Assembly: GCF_014204535.1 (NCBI RefSeq)
Contig: NZ_JACHLR010000014.1
Span: 1-64,000, forward strand
Source: Novosphingobium chloroacetimidivorans
Lineage (GTDB): Bacteria; Pseudomonadota; Alphaproteobacteria; Sphingomonadales; Sphingomonadaceae
Length of the DNA stretch: 64,000 bases
Direction of reading: 5' to 3'
Shown one piece after another: positions 39,267-50,716 of this stretch (its first letter is position 1; each line of letters opens with the position of its first letter). The notes under the pieces were generated by a model. That model ran no database searches, was not told where the DNA came from, and worked only from the letters and a program-made list of their open reading frames with translations. The position numbers were made by a program, and so were the translations under genes.

Positions 39267-41731
39267 TGCAGATTCACTTCGCTTCGGTTCGTAGCTTCGC
39301 GCTTTGTGGCGCCGGCGCCATGGCTCTCTCGGCTTGCGGTGGCGGGGGAGGGGGTGGCGGCGGATCGGTGGCCTCGACGCCCGCGCCGGTGTCCACGCCA
39401 TCTCCGTCGCCGAGTGTCACGCCGACGCCGGGTCCCGCTCCTGCCCCGGTTCCCACGCCTGCTCCGCCCCCGAGCCCCACGCCGGCTCCGGGACCGTCGC
39501 CGACGCCCGCTCCGACGCCGAAGCCCGCTCCAACACCGGCGCCGTCCCCAGCGCCCACGCCGACACCGACACCAACTCCGGCGCCCACACCCACGCCGAG
39601 TCCGACACCAGCGCCCACGCCCACTCCGGCCCCCGCGGGCGGTATCGCGGCGCTGGTGCCCAAGGCAGACGTGGCGGTGCGATCGAGGGACGATGACGAG
39701 GAGTTCCGCCGCAACTACGACGCTTTCGAATATGTGCACGCCCTCTACGCGCTGGATCACGGTTGGACCGGGCAGGGCGTGCTGGTCGGCGTGGTGGACG
39801 ATGGCGTGTTCGAGAACGCCGAGCTGACCGGGCAATTGTCCGCGCTCAGCAAGGACTTCGGCACCACGACCACCGGCAGCACGACCACGCAGCGCAACGT
39901 GGTGGGCGACAAGTTCTCCGATCACGGCACGATGGTCGCCGGCGTGATCGCGGGCCGCAATGACGAGAGCGGTATCCAGGGCATCGCGCCGGGCGCCAGG
40001 ATCGTCGCGCTGCGGGTCAGCGACGTGAACACGACCACGAACGAGGAGACGCTCGGCCGCACGTTGCCGGCCGCGCTCGACTATGCGGCCGCGAACGGGA
40101 TCAAGGTCGTCAATGCCTCGCTGGCGAAGGTCGATGCCAGCCAGCCGAGCGCAGGCTGGTCGAACATGGTCGCGCGCTACGCGGCCTCGGGCGGGCTGTT
40201 CGTGAACTCGGCCGGCAACGAGAGCGAGGCGAACGCAAAGGGCTACCTCGACCTCAACGACGCGAACCGCGACGGCTGGCTGTTCGTCACCGCCCTGGAT
40301 GCGACCGAGGAGGGTGTTACGCTCGCCGACTACGCCAACCAGTGCGGCTCGGTGGCGATGGCACGCTGCGTCTCCGCCATGGGTTCTAATGCGACCATGG
40401 ACGTGAAGGGTGAACTGGTGCTGTTCAGCGGAACCAGTTCGGCCGCCGGGCAGGTGAGCGGACTTGCGGCGCTGATCCTCAGCAAATGGCCGCAGCTCTC
40501 GGGCATCGAGGCGGGACAGGTGATCCTGAACACCGCGCACGACCTGGGCGCCGCGGGTATCGACCCGGTCTACGGTGCCGGCCTGATCGACGTGGAGGCG
40601 GCGCTCTCGCCCGTTTCGCCCAAGCTGTCCAACGGCATCGCGCAGACTTCGCTCAACGGGGCGTCGATGGTCATCCCGGAGGCACTCGGCGGCGGTGCGG
40701 CGACGAGCGCAGCGGTCAAGGGCATGCTCGGCAAGGTGACGGTTCTCGATGCCTACGGGCGCGACTTTCGTGGCAGCCTGGCCGGCCTCGTCGCGTACCC
40801 GGAGCGCCGCGAGGGCAGCTTCGCCCGTCAGGTCGCGGCGGGCGCGGGTGCTGGCAGCTCTTCCTTCGCCGCGCCGGGCTTCGCGGCACGCTTCGGCTAC
40901 ACGACTTTCGCAACCATTCCCAACACTCCCGTCCAGCGTGGCCGCATGACCTCGGGCGAGTTCGCGCTGACGCTGGGCACCACACGGTTGATCGGTTCCT
41001 ATGCCGGACAGGACGCGGTGCAGGACGAGGCGATGGGCCTCGCGCCGGCTTCCGACGTCACGCTGGCCTATGCGCCGGGCGCGAACCTCTCGATGGGCGT
41101 GGAGCGTTCGCTTGCCGGTGGACGCCTCTCCCTGTCGGGGCTCTCCAGCGAGGGCGCCTATGGCTCGGCGCGAGGCGGGGTGCTGGGCTGGAGCGGCAAG
41201 GCGCTACGGGTCAAGGCAGGATACCTGACCGAGGACGGCACGCTGTTCGGCACACCCGTGGGATCGGGTGCGCTGCGCTTCGGCAATGGCGCGCAGACTG
41301 CCTTTCTCGAGTTGTCGCGCCAGTGGCGGGCAGGCGCTTGGTCGCTCGACACTTATGCGTCGCTGGGTGCGACCCGGCTCAAGATCGGCGGCGATACGCT
41401 GCTGACGTCGGCAAAGCCGATCCTGTCGCAACGCGCGGGTCTCTCGGCGAGCCATGCGGCCTTCGGCGGTCGCCTGCGCATGGGGTTGGCGCTGCCGCTG
41501 GTGGCGTTCTCCGGCTCGGGCGAACTGACTTATGCCAGCGGCTACGACCTGGGGTCGCGCTCGCTGGTCTACTCTCGCGAGCGTGTCGGCCTGACTGGGC
41601 GCTACGATCCGGTGCTGAGCTTGGGATACGAGCGGGGAGGGGCCGCTTCGTCGCTCCGCCTCGCCGCAGCGACGAACGCCGGCGGCGGCGACTGGAGCGC
41701 ACTCGCCTCCTGGCGGATGACGCTGCGGTAG
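39266..41731 (+). CDS. Surface S8 serine protease lipoprotein with Pro-rich stalk and C-terminal beta-rich domain
   Basis: 821 residues. Seen: a lipoprotein signal peptide with lipobox LSAC (Cys24), a Gly9 run, a Pro/Thr/Ala repeat stalk (about 35-125, mostly PTPAP-like units), then an S8 catalytic domain with Asp178 (VGVVDDGVF), His220 ([11 protein letters not shown]) and Ser391 ([13 protein letters not shown]). Oxyanion region VNSAGNES is present. The last 330 residues are Gly/Ser/Ala-rich with alternating hydrophobic strands ([32 protein letters not shown]) and end in SWRMTLR. They resemble an autotransporter-type barrel but lack the canonical terminal Phe. Likely outer-membrane exposed. 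A lipobox together with a barrel-like domain is unusual. Confidence 0.85.
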   Translation: MQIHFASVRSFALCGAGAMALSACGGGGGGGGGSVASTPAPVSTPSPSPSVTPTPGPAPAPVPTPAPPPSPTPAPGPSPTPAPTPKPAPTPAPSPAPTPTPTPTPAPTPTPSPTPAPTPTPAPAGGIAALVPKADVAVRSRDDDEEFRRNYDAFEYVHALYALDHGWTGQGVLVGVVDDGVFENAELTGQLSALSKDFGTTTTGSTTTQRNVVGDKFSDHGTMVAGVIAGRNDESGIQGIAPGARIVALRVSDVNTTTNEETLGRTLPAALDYAAANGIKVVNASLAKVDASQPSAGWSNMVARYAASGGLFVNSAGNESEANAKGYLDLNDANRDGWLFVTALDATEEGVTLADYANQCGSVAMARCVSAMGSNATMDVKGELVLFSGTSSAAGQVSGLAALILSKWPQLSGIEAGQVILNTAHDLGAAGIDPVYGAGLIDVEAALSPVSPKLSNGIAQTSLNGASMVIPEALGGGAATSAAVKGMLGKVTVLDAYGRDFRGSLAGLVAYPERREGSFARQVAAGAGAGSSSFAAPGFAARFGYTTFATIPNTPVQRGRMTSGEFALTLGTTRLIGSYAGQDAVQDEAMGLAPASDVTLAYAPGANLSMGVERSLAGGRLSLSGLSSEGAYGSARGGVLGWSGKALRVKAGYLTEDGTLFGTPVGSGALRFGNGAQTAFLELSRQWRAGAWSLDTYASLGATRLKIGGDTLLTSAKPILSQRAGLSASHAAFGGRLRMGLALPLVAFSGSGELTYASGYDLGSRSLVYSRERVGLTGRYDPVLSLGYERGGAASSLRLAAATNAGGGDWSALASWRMTLR

Positions 41732-41748
41732 GCGGAGCCAGGCTCAGC

Positions 41749-42432
41749 TCAGTTCGAGACGGACCGCTCCAGACCACGCCGTGCAAGGGGGCGCCCCGTG
41801 GCCTTGAGCTGGGCGCTTGTGCTGCGCTGTCCCAACTGAGGCTGGCCGGTACCCGAGAGGTCCTCGCTCAGCAGCGCGGCCAGCTGCTCGCGCCCGAAGC
41901 TCCAGTCGCCCAGGTCCGAATCGGCGTTGATGTGGCCACAGGCACCCGCATCGACGAAGAGGCTGCCCCATCGCCGCGCCAGCGCCTGCGCGGTGTGCTG
42001 CCCCATCCAGGGGTCGTTGCGGCTGGCGATGAGGCGGCTGGGGAAGGGCAACGTCTCGGTCGGCGTCGGCGCGAAGCGGGCAACGCGCTCGTCGAGCGGG
42101 AAGAAGTCGACCTCAGGCGGGGCAACCAGGAGCGCGCCGATCACCGGCTGCTCATCGTCGCGCTGCGCATAGCGGGCCCACCAGGCGACGGCCAGGCAGC
42201 CGAGGCTGTGCGCCACGAGAACCACCGGCCGCCCCGCCTGGCGGATCGCCAGGTTGAGGTTGTTGATCCAGGTGTTGCGATGCGGATCGTCCCAGCGGCC
42301 CAGCTCGACCTTGGTGCAGTCGGCGTCCTGCTGCTCCCACCGCGTCTGCCAGTGCTCGGGACCGCTGCCGAACAGTCCCGGCACAAGGAGGATCGCCGGG
42401 CTCTGCGATGCGGTCTGTAGGCGCGGGTACAT
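41749..42432 (-). CDS. Alpha/beta hydrolase, RBBP9/YdeN family
   Basis: 227 residues, cytosolic. Seen: ILLVPGLFGSGPEHWQTRW near the N-terminus, typical of the RBBP9/YdeN serine hydrolases, the nucleophile elbow VAHSLGCLAV (Ser76), a likely acid in IASRNDPWM and the His in CGHINADSDLGDW. Activity on small esters or peptides is likely; the natural substrate is unknown. ATG 42432 is chosen because GGAGAG lies 5 bases upstream. Convergent with the S8 lipoprotein gene and divergent from glutathione reductase (205-base gap holding AT-rich promoter-like sequence near 42485-42525). Confidence 0.88.
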   Translation of the reverse strand: MYPRLQTASQSPAILLVPGLFGSGPEHWQTRWEQQDADCTKVELGRWDDPHRNTWINNLNLAIRQAGRPVVLVAHSLGCLAVAWWARYAQRDDEQPVIGALLVAPPEVDFFPLDERVARFAPTPTETLPFPSRLIASRNDPWMGQHTAQALARRWGSLFVDAGACGHINADSDLGDWSFGREQLAALLSEDLSGTGQPQLGQRSTSAQLKATGRPLARRGLERSVSN

Positions 42433-42637
42433 GGTGGCTCTCCGATGGTGACCGATCGCGACATGCGTCTGCCTCCGTCTACGCACCGCCATATACTCTA
42501 GTTCCACTATAGACAATACTCTTGCGTCTGACTGGCACCGGGCGGCGGCGGATGGAACGATGGGGCAAGCGGGAGCGAAGTCTGGCATTCCGGCCCGTCT
42601 CGCCGCATATGCGCAGCCAACCAGCTGGAGCGCGCAA

Positions 42638-43984
42638 ATGCCTGAATTCGATTACGACCTCTTCACCATCGGCGCAGGTTCGGGCGGAACGCGTGCGTCT
42701 CGGGTCGCATCGGCTTACGGCGCGCGTGTCGCCGTGGCGGAGGAGCATCGGGTCGGCGGCACTTGCGTCATCCGCGGCTGCGTGCCCAAGAAGATGCTCG
42801 TCTACGGCGCGCACTTCGCCGAGGACCTGGAGGACGCCAAGCACTTCGGCTGGGACATCCCCAATCCGACCTTCGATTGGGTGCGCCTGCGCGACAACGT
42901 GCTGAACGACGTCGACCGTCTGAACGGCATCTACACGCAGACGCTGGAGAACGCCGGGGTTGAGGTGATCCACCAGCGTGCCACCATCACCGGTCCGCAC
43001 GAGATCACGCTCGCGGACGGGACCAGGAAGACCGCGGCCAAGATCCTGGTCGCCACCGGCGCGCGGCCGCATGTGCCTTCGTGCCCTGGCACGGAGCTGG
43101 GCATCACCTCCAACGAGGCGTTCCACCTGGATGCGATCCCGCGGCGCGTGCTGATCGCCGGCGCGGGCTATATCGCCAACGAGTTCGCCGGCATCTTCCA
43201 CCAGTTCGGCGCCAAGGTCACCCTGGTCAATCGCACCGACCAGCTGCTGCGCGGTTATGACGAATCGCTGCGCGATCGCCTGCTCCAGATCTCGATCATG
43301 AAGGGTATCGATTTCCGCTTCCACGCCGAGTTCCGCGGGATCGAGAAGACGGACGAGGGCTGCCTGCGCGTGTCGATGACCAGCCACGAGCCGATCGACG
43401 TGGACCTTGTGCTTTTCGCCACCGGGCGCGTGCCGAATGTCGAGGGGCTGGGCCTGGAGGAGGTCGGCGTCAAGCTCGACGACAAGAACGCGATCGTGGT
43501 GGACGAGAACTCCAGGAGCACGGTCGATCACATCTATGCGATCGGCGACGTGACCAACCGCGTGCAGCTGACCCCGGTGGCCATCCGCGAGGGGCAGGCG
43601 TTTGCCGACACCGTTTTCGGCAACAAACCGCACACGGTCGATTATTCCTGCATCCCGAGCGCGGTGTTCAGCCACCCGCCGCTCGCCGGAGTCGGTTTGA
43701 CGGAGGCGCAGGCCAAGCAGAAGCTCGGCTCGGTCAAGGTCTACGAAAGCGATTTCAGGCCGATGAAGAACGTGCTGGCTCAGCGCAACGAGCGCTCGCT
43801 CTACAAGATGATCTGCGACGAACACACCGGCAAGATCGTGGGCATCCACATGATCGGCCCGGAAGCGCCGGAGATCATGCAGGCCGCTGCCGTCGCGGTG
43901 AAAGCGGGCCTCACCAAGGCGGATTTCGACGCCACCGTGGCGATCCATCCGACGATGGCGGAGGAGTTGGTGCTGCTCAAGTAG
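42638..43984 (+). CDS. gor: Glutathione-disulfide reductase
   Basis: 448 residues. Reduces GSSG to GSH with NADPH and FAD. Seen: the FAD motif FTIGAGSGGTRAS, the redox disulfide GGTCVIRGCVPKK (Cys43, Cys48), the NAD(P)-binding fold VLIAGAGYIANEFAGIF, FATGRVPNVEGLGLEE, YAIGDVTNR and the C-terminal HPTMAEELV with the catalytic His. GGAG precedes ATG 42638 by 7 bases. It could support the glutathione peroxidase at 30130. Confidence 0.95.
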   Translation: MPEFDYDLFTIGAGSGGTRASRVASAYGARVAVAEEHRVGGTCVIRGCVPKKMLVYGAHFAEDLEDAKHFGWDIPNPTFDWVRLRDNVLNDVDRLNGIYTQTLENAGVEVIHQRATITGPHEITLADGTRKTAAKILVATGARPHVPSCPGTELGITSNEAFHLDAIPRRVLIAGAGYIANEFAGIFHQFGAKVTLVNRTDQLLRGYDESLRDRLLQISIMKGIDFRFHAEFRGIEKTDEGCLRVSMTSHEPIDVDLVLFATGRVPNVEGLGLEEVGVKLDDKNAIVVDENSRSTVDHIYAIGDVTNRVQLTPVAIREGQAFADTVFGNKPHTVDYSCIPSAVFSHPPLAGVGLTEAQAKQKLGSVKVYESDFRPMKNVLAQRNERSLYKMICDEHTGKIVGIHMIGPEAPEIMQAAAVAVKAGLTKADFDATVAIHPTMAEELVLLK

Positions 43985-44014
43985 CCATCCTCCAGGCTTG
44001 CCGGCCCCACCTCG

Positions 44015-44033
44015 TCCCGGGCTCGACCCGGGA
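44015..44033. repeat. TCCCGGG-CTCGA-CCCGGGA hairpin after gor
   Basis: A perfect 7-bp stem with 5-base loop in the 217-base gap between gor and the carboxyltransferase gene. It looks like another intergenic palindrome family. No T-tract follows, so it is not a classical terminator. Further on, TTGACG (44137-44142) with CTTTAG 17 bases later may be the promoter for pccB. Confidence 0.5.
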
Positions 44034-44201
44034 CTGGTGGTCCGACTCCGGGCCTGGGCATACAAGTTCAGCCTTCACCCCGGCGATATCGTCTGCTGCG
44101 CTGCAGCAGCGGGTGTTAACCGCGCGATTAAAACTGTTGACGTGTCGTTGGCTTCCTGCCTTTAGCAAGGCACCAGTTCTCGCGGGGTCAAGGGGATCGC
44201 T

Positions 44202-45731
44202 ATGTCAGCCAACATCGCCGAAATGGAAAAGCGCCGGGCCGCGGCACGCATGGGCGGCGGCCAGCGCCGCATTGATGCCCAGCACGCCAAGGGCAAGCTG
44301 ACCGCGCGTGAGCGGCTCGAGGTCCTCCTTGACGAGGGCAGCTTCGAGGAGATGGACACTTACGTCGAGCATAACTGCGTCGACTTCGGCATGCACGAGC
44401 AGCCCAAGATCCCCGGCGACGGCGTGGTCACCGGATCGGGCACGATCAACGGCCGCCTCGTTTACGTCTTCAGCCAGGATTTCACCGTGTTCGGCGGTGC
44501 TGTTTCCGAGCGGCATGCGATGAAGATCTGCAAGGTCATGGACACCGCGCTCAAGGTCGGGGCGCCGGTGATTGGCCTCAACGACTCCGGCGGTGCGCGC
44601 ATCCAGGAAGGCGTCGCCTCGCTGGGCGGCTATGCGGAGATCTTCCAGCGCAACGTGCTCGCCTCGGGCGTGGTGCCGCAGCTTTCGCTGATCATGGGCC
44701 CGTGCGCGGGCGGCGCGGTGTACTCGCCGGCGATGACCGACTTCATCTTCATGGTGAAGGACAGCTCGTACATGTTCGTCACCGGCCCGGACGTGGTGAA
44801 GACCGTCACCAACGAAGTCGTGACGCAGGAAGAGCTGGGCGGCGCGGTGACGCACTCCAGCAAGACTTCGGTTTCCGATCTCGCGCTGGAGAACGACATC
44901 GAGGCGCTGCTCGCCGCGCGCGACTTCTTCGATTTCCTGCCGCTATCCAACCGCGAGGAGGTGCCCGAGCGTCCCTGCGCCGATCCGTGGGATCGCCTGG
45001 AGGACAGCCTCGACACGATCGTGCCGCCGCTCGCCAGCCAACCCTACGACATGCACGAGGTCATCCGTAAGACCCTGGATGAGGGCGAGTTCTTCGAGCT
45101 GCAGCCGACCTTTGCAGGCAACATCCTGATCGGCTTCGGCCGGGTCGAGGGCAAGACCGTGGGTGTCGTCGCCAACCAGCCGATGGTGCTGGCCGGCGTG
45201 CTCGACATCGACAGTTCGCGCAAGGCGGCGCGGTTCGTGCGCTTCTGCGATGCGTTCAACATTCCGATCGTCACCTTCGTCGACGTGCCCGGCTTCCTCC
45301 CCGGCACCGACCAGGAGCACAACGGCATCATCAAGCACGGCGCTAAGCTGCTGTTCGCCTATGCCGAGGCGACCGTGCCCAAGATCACCGTGATCACCCG
45401 CAAGGCCTATGGCGGCGCCTACGACGTGATGAGTTCCAAGCACTTGCGCGGCGACCTCAACTACGCCTGGCCGACCGCCGAGATCGCGGTGATGGGCGCC
45501 AAGGGCGCGGTGGAGATCATCTTCCGCGGCCAGGACGCCGAAGGTATCGCCGCACGCACCAAGGAATACGAGGACCGCTTCGCCAACCCGTTCGTCGCCG
45601 CCAGCCGCGGCTACATCGACGAGGTGATCTACCCGCACTCGACTCGCCGCCGGATTGCGCTCGGCCTGCGCAAGCTGCGCAACAAGAGCCTCGAGAACCC
45701 CTGGAAGAAGCACGACAACATCCCGTTGTAA
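44202..45731 (+). CDS. pccB: Propionyl-CoA carboxylase beta (carboxyltransferase) subunit
   Basis: 509 residues. Transfers CO2 from carboxybiotin to propionyl-CoA (possibly other acyl-CoAs). Seen: [23 protein letters not shown], the N-domain oxyanion loop [39 protein letters not shown], the C-domain [40 protein letters not shown], and the C-terminal [18 protein letters not shown] typical of PccB. AAGGGGA lies upstream. The partner biotin-bearing subunit is at 52601-54622, so the operon is interrupted by other pathway genes. Confidence 0.95.
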   Translation: MSANIAEMEKRRAAARMGGGQRRIDAQHAKGKLTARERLEVLLDEGSFEEMDTYVEHNCVDFGMHEQPKIPGDGVVTGSGTINGRLVYVFSQDFTVFGGAVSERHAMKICKVMDTALKVGAPVIGLNDSGGARIQEGVASLGGYAEIFQRNVLASGVVPQLSLIMGPCAGGAVYSPAMTDFIFMVKDSSYMFVTGPDVVKTVTNEVVTQEELGGAVTHSSKTSVSDLALENDIEALLAARDFFDFLPLSNREEVPERPCADPWDRLEDSLDTIVPPLASQPYDMHEVIRKTLDEGEFFELQPTFAGNILIGFGRVEGKTVGVVANQPMVLAGVLDIDSSRKAARFVRFCDAFNIPIVTFVDVPGFLPGTDQEHNGIIKHGAKLLFAYAEATVPKITVITRKAYGGAYDVMSSKHLRGDLNYAWPTAEIAVMGAKGAVEIIFRGQDAEGIAARTKEYEDRFANPFVAASRGYIDEVIYPHSTRRRIALGLRKLRNKSLENPWKKHDNIPL

Positions 45732-45738
45732 CCCGCCG

Positions 45739-45781
45739 TTGTAGGAGGTCGTTCGCAGCATTATAATGAGGTTATAATGCT
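45739..45781 (+). promoter_or_regulatory. Promoter with perfect inverted-repeat operator
   Basis: TTGTAG (45739-45744) and TATAAT (45762-45767) are separated by 17 bases. AGCATTATAA (45757-45766) and TTATAATGCT (45772-45781) are perfect 10-bp inverted copies with a 5-base spacer, so the operator covers the -10 box. The RHH-like gene begins at 45794 with AAGGA upstream. Confidence 0.75.
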
Positions 45782-45793
45782 AAGGACATCGCG

Positions 45794-46075
45794 ATGCAGA
45801 CCGAACGCGTCACTTTCCTGACCACGCCCGCTGCCAAGGCTGCGCTTTGCTCGCGCGCCGCCGCGCAAGGGCTGTCGGTCGGGGAGTACATCCGCCGCAA
45901 GGTAGAGGATGACGATGATCTCACCCCGGCTCAGGAGGCCGAGTTGCGGATGCTGATCGATGCCGTGAACGAGGCCGTGCCCAAGATGAACGCATCCATC
46001 GACGAGATGATCGAGGCACTTCGCCATACTCGCGAGGATATGGACAAGCTCCTGGATCGGGAGGCCCTGGCTTGA
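45794..46075 (+). CDS. Small ribbon-helix-helix-like protein
   Basis: 93 residues. Seen: VTFLTTPAAKAALCSRAAAQ followed by GLSVGEYIRRKVEDD, a beta-strand plus two-helix pattern like ribbon-helix-helix (Arc/MetJ/antitoxin) proteins, then a helical acidic C-terminus (EAELRMLIDAVNEAVPKMNASIDEMIEALRHTREDMDKLL) that could bind a partner. The perfect inverted repeat over its promoter fits autoregulation by an RHH dimer. It overlaps the next gene by 4 bases (TTGA). No named family is recognised with certainty. Placement in a metabolic cluster is odd. Confidence 0.7.
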   Translation: MQTERVTFLTTPAAKAALCSRAAAQGLSVGEYIRRKVEDDDDLTPAQEAELRMLIDAVNEAVPKMNASIDEMIEALRHTREDMDKLLDREALA

Positions 46076-46290
46076 GCACCTTGAGCGATGCCGTTTCGGC
46101 CTTGAAGAACGTGGTGCTCATGCAGGAGCGGCTCGATGTCGTCCGGCGCGAAATCCTGGAGATCTCGAGCCGTCTTGGACGCCTCAACGACAAGGTGGGC
46201 GGTCTCGAGCTGCGCATCGTAAGGATGGAAACATTGATCGAGGCCGCGAGCCGCGGAGCCGGGTCGTTGCCGCAAATCGAAGGACAATGA
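46072..46290 (+). CDS. Small coiled-coil protein, partner of RHH-like protein
   Basis: 72 residues from a TTG start that overlaps the upstream stop by 4 bases; a second TTG lies 9 bases on. Seen: ALKNVVLMQERLDVVRREIL and the following EISSRLGRLNDKVGGLELRIVRMETLIEAA, a nearly continuous heptad pattern predicting a coiled coil. There are no catalytic residues and no membrane segment. The overlap with the RHH-like gene and the shared promoter suggest that the two proteins form a complex. I do not recognise a family; it is not a typical toxin. Confidence 0.6.
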   Translation: MSTLSDAVSALKNVVLMQERLDVVRREILEISSRLGRLNDKVGGLELRIVRMETLIEAASRGAGSLPQIEGQ

Positions 46291-46298
46291 GGATCGCC

Positions 46299-47500
<1,202 letters not shown>

Positions 47501-47504
<4 letters not shown>

Positions 47505-47938
47505 AGCTGGGCCGTCTCAACCACATCGGCGTCGCCACGCCCGATCTCGACGCAGCGATCGCGCACTATCGCGACGTGCTGGGCGCGACTGACATCACCG
47601 AACCGTTCGTGCTGGAAAGCCAGCAGGTGCGCGTGTGCTTCGTGAACACGCCGGGCGAGAATGGGACAGCCGGAACGCAGATCGAGCTTCTGCAGCCCAC
47701 CGTCGCCGACAGTGCCGTAGGCAAGTGGCTGGAGAAGAACCCGCTCGGGGGGCAGCACCACATCTGCTACGAAGTGCCCGACATCCAGGAAGCCAAGGCC
47801 TGGTTCGAAAAGCTGGGCAAGCGCGTACTGGGCGAGCCGCGCATCGGTGCGCATGGCACGATGATCTTCTTCGTGCACCCCAAGGACATGGGCGGGCAGC
47901 TGACCGAGATCATGGAAACGCCCAAAGAGGCGCACTGA
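47501..47938 (+). CDS. mce: Methylmalonyl-CoA epimerase
   Basis: 145 residues. Converts (S)- to (R)-methylmalonyl-CoA between propionyl-CoA carboxylase and the mutase. Seen: a vicinal-oxygen-chelate fold with LNHIGVATPDLDAAIAHYRD (metal His8), IELLQP (Glu), GGQHHICYEVPDIQEA (His) and QLTEIMETP (Glu): all metal-ligand positions and the duplicated beta-alpha-beta pattern. The ATG overlaps the thiolase stop (ATGA). Confidence 0.95.
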
Positions 47939-47994
47939 GTTGATGCAGGGAGGAGCGATCTTCCCGGCCAAGGCGATATTGAGGAACGAGGGCG

Positions 47995-50247
47995 ATGAGC
48001 GACACACCCAAGACGACCGGGCCGACGATCGAGACGAACCTGGGCGAAGACAGCGGCGCCGCGCCTGATGCGCGCAAGCTGCCCGAGCCCTCGTCCAATC
48101 CCGATCTCGAGAAGTGGCGCGCCGCGGCCGACAAGGAGGTCAAGGGCAAGGATCTCACCTGGCACACGCCCGAGGGCATCGCCGTCAAGCCGCTCTATAC
48201 CGCCGAGGACGTGACCGCCGATCCGGGCCTGCCGGGTTTCGCGCCGTTCACGCGCGGCGTGCGCGCCTCGATGTACGCGGGTCGCCCCTGGACGATCCGC
48301 CAGTACGCCGGTTTCTCGACGGCCGAGGAATCGAACGCCTTCTACAAGCGCAACCTTGCGGCGGGCCAGAAGGGCCTCTCGGTGGCGTTCGACCTTGCCA
48401 CTCATCGTGGTTATGACAGCGACCACCCGCGCGTCACCGGTGACGTCGGCAAGGCTGGCGTCGCTATCGATACGCTCGAGGACATGAAGATCCTGTTCGA
48501 CGGCATCCCGCTCGACAAGATGTCGGTCTCGATGACGATGAACGGCGCGGTGATCCCTATTCTCGCGTTCTTCATCGTAGCCGGGGAAGAGCAGGGCGTA
48601 GAGCGCAAGTTGCTCGACGGGACCATCCAGAACGACATCCTCAAGGAGTTCATGGTCCGCAACACCTACATCTACCCGCCCGAGCCGAGCATGCGGATCA
48701 TCTCGGACATCTTCGGCTACACCAGCCGCGAGATGCCCAAGTTCAACTCCATCTCGATTTCCGGCTATCACATGCAGGAAGCCGGCGCGACGCAGGTGCA
48801 GGAGCTGGCCTTCACCATCGCCGACGGCATGGAATACGTGAAATACGGCGTCGCCTCGGGCCTCGACATCGACAAGTTCGCCGGGCGCCTCAGCTTCTTC
48901 TTCGCGATCGGCATGAACTTCTTCATGGAAGTCGCCAAGCTGCGCGCCGCGCGCGTGCTGTGGCACCGCGCGATGACGCAGTTGGGCGCGCAGGATGAGC
49001 GTAGCAAGATGCTGCGCACCCATTGCCAGACCTCGGGCGTGTCCCTGCAGGAGCAGGACCCCTACAACAACGTCATTCGCACCACGATCGAGGCGATGGC
49101 CTCGATGCTGGGCGGCACCCAGTCGCTCCACACCAACGCGCTGGACGAAGCGATCGCGCTGCCGACCGACTTCTCGGCGCGCATCGCCCGCAACACCCAG
49201 ATCATCATCCAGGAAGAGACCGGGATGACCAAGGTGGTCGATCCCCTCGGCGGCTCCTACTACATCGAGGCGCTGACGCAGGAACTGGTCGACCAGGCCT
49301 GGGAAATCATCGAGCGAGTCCAGGCCGAAGGCGGCATGGCCAAGGCGGTCGCAGCCGGCTGGCCCAAGGCGATGATCGAAACCGCGGCCGCTGCCCGACA
49401 GGCGCGCGTCGACCGCGGCGACGACGTGATCGTCGGCGTCAACAAGTACCGCCTCGCCAGCGAGGACCTGCTCGAAACGCTGGAAGTCGACAACGCCAAG
49501 GTCCGCGAGGGCCAGATCGCCCGCATCGCCAAGACCAAGGCGACACGTGACGAGGCCAAGTGCCAGGCCGCGCTCGACGCCCTGCGGAAGGGTGCGGCCT
49601 CGCCTTCGAGCATCGAGAACAACCTGCTCGCGCTCGCGGTGGAGTGCGCCCGCGCCCGTGCCACCCTGGGTGAGATCTCGTCCGCGATGGAAGAAAGCTT
49701 CCATCGCTACGGCACGCAGCCCACCCCGGTGAAGGGCGTCTACTCGGCACCGTACGAAGGCGACAGCCGTTGGCAGCAGGTGCTGGACGGCGTCGCCGCG
49801 GTGGAGCGTCGCCTGGGTCGCAAGCCCAAGCTGCTCGTCGCCAAGATGGGCCAGGACGGCCATGATCGCGGCGCCAACGTGATCGCCTCTGCATTCGGCG
49901 ACATGGGCTTCGACGTCGTCTCGGGTCCGCTGTTCCAGACGCCTGAGGAGACCGTGGTGCTGGCGCTGGACAACGACGTCGACGTGGTCGGCGCCTCCAG
50001 TCTCGCGGCCGGCCACAAGACGCTGATCCCCGAACTGATCCAGCGCCTGCGCGAGGCGGGACGCAGCGACATCAAGGTGATCGCGGGCGGCGTCATCCCG
50101 CCGCAGGACTACGAGTACCTGCGCAGCTCGGGCGTGCAAGGCATCTACGGCCCTGGCTCTAACGTCGTCGAGTGCGCCGCGGACGTGCTGCGCCTGCTCG
50201 GCCACAATATGCCGCCCGTGGGCGACGCGCTGCAGGCCGCCGAGTAA
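47995..50247 (+). CDS. scpA: Methylmalonyl-CoA mutase, full length
   Basis: 750 residues. Adenosylcobalamin-dependent isomerisation of (R)-methylmalonyl-CoA to succinyl-CoA. Seen: the substrate-binding TIM-barrel domain ([58 protein letters not shown]) and a C-terminal B12-binding domain with [16 protein letters not shown] (cobalt-ligating His about 623), [14 protein letters not shown] and GGVIPPQDY. Single-gene homodimeric type. No MeaB/ArgK chaperone GTPase is in the window, nor a recognisable cobalamin riboswitch in the short gap upstream. Confidence 0.97.
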   Translation: MSDTPKTTGPTIETNLGEDSGAAPDARKLPEPSSNPDLEKWRAAADKEVKGKDLTWHTPEGIAVKPLYTAEDVTADPGLPGFAPFTRGVRASMYAGRPWTIRQYAGFSTAEESNAFYKRNLAAGQKGLSVAFDLATHRGYDSDHPRVTGDVGKAGVAIDTLEDMKILFDGIPLDKMSVSMTMNGAVIPILAFFIVAGEEQGVERKLLDGTIQNDILKEFMVRNTYIYPPEPSMRIISDIFGYTSREMPKFNSISISGYHMQEAGATQVQELAFTIADGMEYVKYGVASGLDIDKFAGRLSFFFAIGMNFFMEVAKLRAARVLWHRAMTQLGAQDERSKMLRTHCQTSGVSLQEQDPYNNVIRTTIEAMASMLGGTQSLHTNALDEAIALPTDFSARIARNTQIIIQEETGMTKVVDPLGGSYYIEALTQELVDQAWEIIERVQAEGGMAKAVAAGWPKAMIETAAAARQARVDRGDDVIVGVNKYRLASEDLLETLEVDNAKVREGQIARIAKTKATRDEAKCQAALDALRKGAASPSSIENNLLALAVECARARATLGEISSAMEESFHRYGTQPTPVKGVYSAPYEGDSRWQQVLDGVAAVERRLGRKPKLLVAKMGQDGHDRGANVIASAFGDMGFDVVSGPLFQTPEETVVLALDNDVDVVGASSLAAGHKTLIPELIQRLREAGRSDIKVIAGGVIPPQDYEYLRSSGVQGIYGPGSNVVECAADVLRLLGHNMPPVGDALQAAE

Positions 50248-50257
50248 GACCACGCCG

Positions 50258-50716
50258 ATGGCCGCTCAGCCCTCCTTTGCGACAGCTGCCGGGATCATGT
50301 TCCTGTCGGGTCTGGGCATTCCGGTCTTCGCGGCGCTGAACGGCGGCCTGGGCCGGCAGCTGGGCAATCCGGTGGCGGCCATGGTGATCACCTTTGTCGT
50401 CGCTCTGGTGGTGACATCGGCGGCGATGGCGTTCACGGGATCGCTGCCACCGATGGCGCGGCTGGGCACGGTGCCGCCACAATACTTCGCCGGCGCTGTC
50501 TTCATCGTGTTCTACGGTCTGGCGGTGACCTTTCTCAGCCCGCGGATCGGCGTCGGCAACGCGGTGTTCTTCGTGCTGCTGGGCCAGCTGGTGGCGGCGG
50601 CCGTGATCGACCACTTCGGCCTGTTCGGCGCGATCCATTTCGCCCTGACGCCGCGCCGCGCTCTCGGTATAGCGGTCATGACGCTCGGCGTTTGGCTGGC
50701 GAAGCGAACTGCGTGA
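50258..50716 (+). CDS. Small DMT-type transporter (DUF606/YdcZ family)
   Basis: 152 residues with four to five hydrophobic helices ([90 protein letters not shown]). [21 protein letters not shown] and ISPRIG-type motif [19 protein letters not shown] match DUF606, half-size EamA-like transporters that probably work as dimers. Substrate unknown. It starts 10 bases after the mutase, and its TGA stop overlaps the bioB ATG (TGATG), so it is coupled to bioB. Confidence 0.85.
   Translation: MAAQPSFATAAGIMFLSGLGIPVFAALNGGLGRQLGNPVAAMVITFVVALVVTSAAMAFTGSLPPMARLGTVPPQYFAGAVFIVFYGLAVTFLSPRIGVGNAVFFVLLGQLVAAAVIDHFGLFGAIHFALTPRRALGIAVMTLGVWLAKRTA

Noticed and set aside
44015..44033. Hairpin after gor as an intrinsic terminator
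   Set aside because: No T-tract follows; it is more like an intergenic palindrome.
47767..50253. 828-residue minus-strand open frame
   Set aside because: Antisense to methylmalonyl-CoA mutase and epimerase; composition typical of a shadow.
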